64,000 nucleotides of DNA. Source: Apiospora phragmitis. Lineage: Eukaryota; Ascomycota; Sordariomycetes; Amphisphaeriales; Apiosporaceae. Location: the NCBI GenBank assembly GCA_038363925.1, contig JAQQWL010000009.1, forward strand, positions 2,294,001 to 2,358,000. Direction: 5' to 3'. Under the pieces are notes generated by a model. That model was given only the letters and a program-made list of their open reading frames with translations. It was not told where the DNA came from and made no database searches. Positions within the stretch are counted from its first letter, which is position 1. Every line of letters begins with the position of its first letter. Made by a program: the position numbers and the translations under genes. This document shows positions 61,560 through 64,000 of the stretch, one piece after another.

Positions 61560-64000
61560 TATTAGGCTTTGGGCCGGTTGCCGTAGGAATAAGCGGTCGT
61601 TTGGGAGAGAAGAATATATCGATGTGGTGTACACATATAAGTCCGCATTACCCCACGAGACGGATCGCTGGTACCGTTCACCCAGTAGCTCGTTCGCGGA
61701 CCTGGGAGATAACTCCAGAGACCAAGTCGTAACGGTGTGATACGTCGATGTCACAAGACCAAAAACAGCACCAATGAGCTCTTTAGGACCATTGGCTCAT
61801 GGTGTGGGAGGCTTGGGGGAGGAACAGCCAGCGTAGCTTAACAAAAGAGGGTTGTTGAAGAGGCAGAGATATATGTTCATGAATATGCAGGAGACCCGTT
61901 GAAGTGCGGCAAGGGTGCGGAGGCGGCAGAAGAAGAGTTATATGTGCCCAGCTTCTGACAGGGATGTCACACAACGCTGTCATCCCAGTCGCTCTGAATA
62001 AGCATCAGGCCCATCAGGCGAGGAAGCGCCAGAGATTACCAAGAGGTAGAAGAAAGATGCGTGCGAGGTACATAGCAACCACCACTCCGAGCTATGGAAA
62101 CCTAAGGAGATGCGGTAGCAGGCTCAACAGTCTGCGTTGGTCATGGTATCAAGCAAGGATATGCAACCGTATTGGATAACGAACTGGGCAAGGATGAAGT
62201 AGACCACAGTAGCCGAGACTGATTGCGGGTACAGGTATACCAATGGGGGTGAGAGCCAAGTCCGGACTGGGCAGGGGCATACTGTACCCATGGCACGATG
62301 GTACCAAGATATGTACTGTGAACATCCTCCAAACCGCCAAGATTGGGGAGCGAGGGGGTTATTGTAGAGATGCTAAACCTCTTGGCAACACGGAGGCAGG
62401 GGTCAGGGAGAATTTCCTCGGAGAAGACCCGTGGGAAAATGTATTGGTCCATGATCACTTAGGCACTTCGACAGTGGTTGTAGTGTGGTGCGAAATAATA
62501 GCTCGATGGCCTAGGATGACTGTACCCGGTGCCTATGCCATCGTCTCTAGTTGCCAGATGTTCTTGGGTTAAGAACCAGTGGGTTAATTATTTTGGTGCA
62601 TTTTGGGCAAAAGAGACCCTGCCATCATGGCCAGGGTATGGGTTGACCGGGTAGAGCTCGTGCCTCGCCTCGTGGTATATCCTTGTGGTATATCGTCTGT
62701 GCAAACCAGGGGGATTCAAAAGCCCGTATGTGCTGACGAGCCATGGGGTGCAGTCATAGGAACTTCATGATCCTCCGGCGCACGTACGCAGAGGTTCGAT
62801 TGCGCCAAGATGCGAACACAACACAAACTGATTGGCCATTCTAGACGATGCTGGGATACATGTGAATTCAGGTGAGGGAAAGGGGACATGCGCAGTATGC
62901 TAATAGTTGATTTTCATTTGTTCCTTCATGCGCATCATACATATACACAGGGAAAGAAGAAGCGCGGGTGGAGGTTGGAGGTTGGAGGTTGGAGGCTGGA
63001 GGCAGCCCCTCACCTCCCGTCGAATTCCATTAGAACCTCTGATCTGATCCCGGTCGCCACGTTTTGGAGATTAACAAAATAAACCCTCCCGTCTCCATCG
63101 GATGTATACATGCACCTACACTCGTACAATACAATGTAATACTTGCGACAGACTCAGTCAGCAACTGCCAAAGCATTCCGTCCGTCGCACCTGAGCAGCA
63201 GTCTGGTAGAATTTCCATGTCATCTTCACCGCTCAAAACGATTCTCTGTGGGAAATTTCTGAACCATTCTGCTCTGTTCATCTGACTAGGTAAGAAACCA
63301 TACGAGCGACATGTCTTACTCTTATGCGTAATCTTCTTGGGCTGAAGTAGAGAACAGCTTAGTGGATGCCATGTGGTCTTATTTCAGTTGGATCAATCCT
63401 TTCACTGAACGGCGTCTAGTGATAAAAATATTGTACTCGACGCTGAGGGCTGATTAGTTCAGGATTTGGAATTCGTGTCCCGTTGCATAAGTGGTGAAGA
63501 GCATTTCGGGAGTCATCCCATACCAAAGTATAGAACCACAAAGCCCTACTTGGAATTAACGTAATCCGTAAGCCTGGCTCATCCGTGTCAATTGAAGCAC
63601 TGCTCAATAATAAATTGCTACGAGTCTTGTGCATATTTGGGTGTACGGGAAGTAACCCCTTAGTTGTTCGCATGAGACTTCTTCTGCATGATGGAAGCTT
63701 CATCTGCATTGCGGCATGACGCGAGTAGGGCTACTCGAGATAGGCTGGGTTGGGGAGTGAACAAATGCCATTGTCAAATTTGCCCATGCCTGATGCCTAC
63801 CTGAGGGAGGTAGATACAGTCCCACTCGAGCCTTTAGGGAAGGAAATGTGCATTGCCTTTGTTGAGCTTCAGGATAACCACGCTATGAACCACATGCGGC
63901 TTCTTTGTCTGGATCTATGAGCACGGAGGAGTACCCAGCAGCATAAGTGATATCGAAAAGCCGGTCTAGCATCCTCGATCCTTTTCACCCGAGTGCTATG
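61560..64000. other. Upstream region of the receptor gene, no supported gene
   Basis: It should contain the receptor promoter and 5' leader. A short GGAGGTT tandem run lies at 62968-63003. Frames such as 61904-62179 and 62141-62458 have no motif. Confidence 0.45.
62968..63003. repeat. 7-bp tandem repeat (GGAGGTT)
   Basis: About five copies of a GGAGGTT/GGAGGCT unit in tandem. Too short and simple for any functional claim. Confidence 0.7.

Overview
This is nuclear DNA of a filamentous ascomycete, most likely a Sordariomycete. The evidence is short GT-AG introns of about 50-80 nt, fungal-type proteins (Cdc12-class septin, Vps3, the CASP golgin Coy1, an AzgA-type purine permease, a fungal GPCR, DUF3455) and a transposon block mutated by repeat-induced point mutation (RIP). 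I cannot name the species.

Layout. 1-1354 holds the 5' part of a Ubp15/USP7-type deubiquitinase on the minus strand, cut by the window start. 2794-15845 is a nested retrotransposon block. A Copia element (132-bp LTRs, target duplication GTATT) was interrupted in its integrase region by a 7.8-kb chromodomain Gypsy element (697-bp LTRs, target duplication TATAA). Both were then heavily RIP-mutated, and no open polyprotein remains. From 16 kb on, normal gene space follows: a mitochondrial BCKD/PDH-type kinase (minus), septin Cdc12 (minus), Pwp2/Utp1 (plus), a MITE-like element (25629-26025), a BCS1-like AAA ATPase (plus), a small cysteine-rich secreted protein (minus), Vps3 (minus) divergent from the CASP/Coy1 golgin (plus), a secreted DUF3455 protein (plus), a UCH37-type deubiquitinase (minus), an AzgA-like permease (minus), a methyltransferase-like fungal protein (plus) and a 7TM receptor (minus). 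Long stretches between them (37.4-41.2, 42.2-44.4, 48.4-53.0, 55.1-60.1 and 61.6-64 kb) show little I can support.

The genes are ordinary housekeeping and cell-biology genes and do not form one pathway. Loose themes are membrane traffic (Vps3 and CASP share a 607-bp divergent promoter) and ubiquitin removal (two unrelated deubiquitinases).

A pervasive oddity shapes the annotation. Ten of the thirteen recognisable genes need about 20 one- or two-base frame corrections, most of them one base missing from a short G or C run, while conserved protein continues on both sides. This fits uncorrected homopolymer errors in the assembly better than decay. CDS coordinates below span these breaks and give their positions. 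I did not find a novel system. The best leads are the nested RIP block with its unmutated island at about 12057-12290, the cysteine-rich secreted protein hidden by a frame break, and several unusual splice arrangements (a GC-AG intron, a 14-nt micro-exon and a possible ATG-only first exon).
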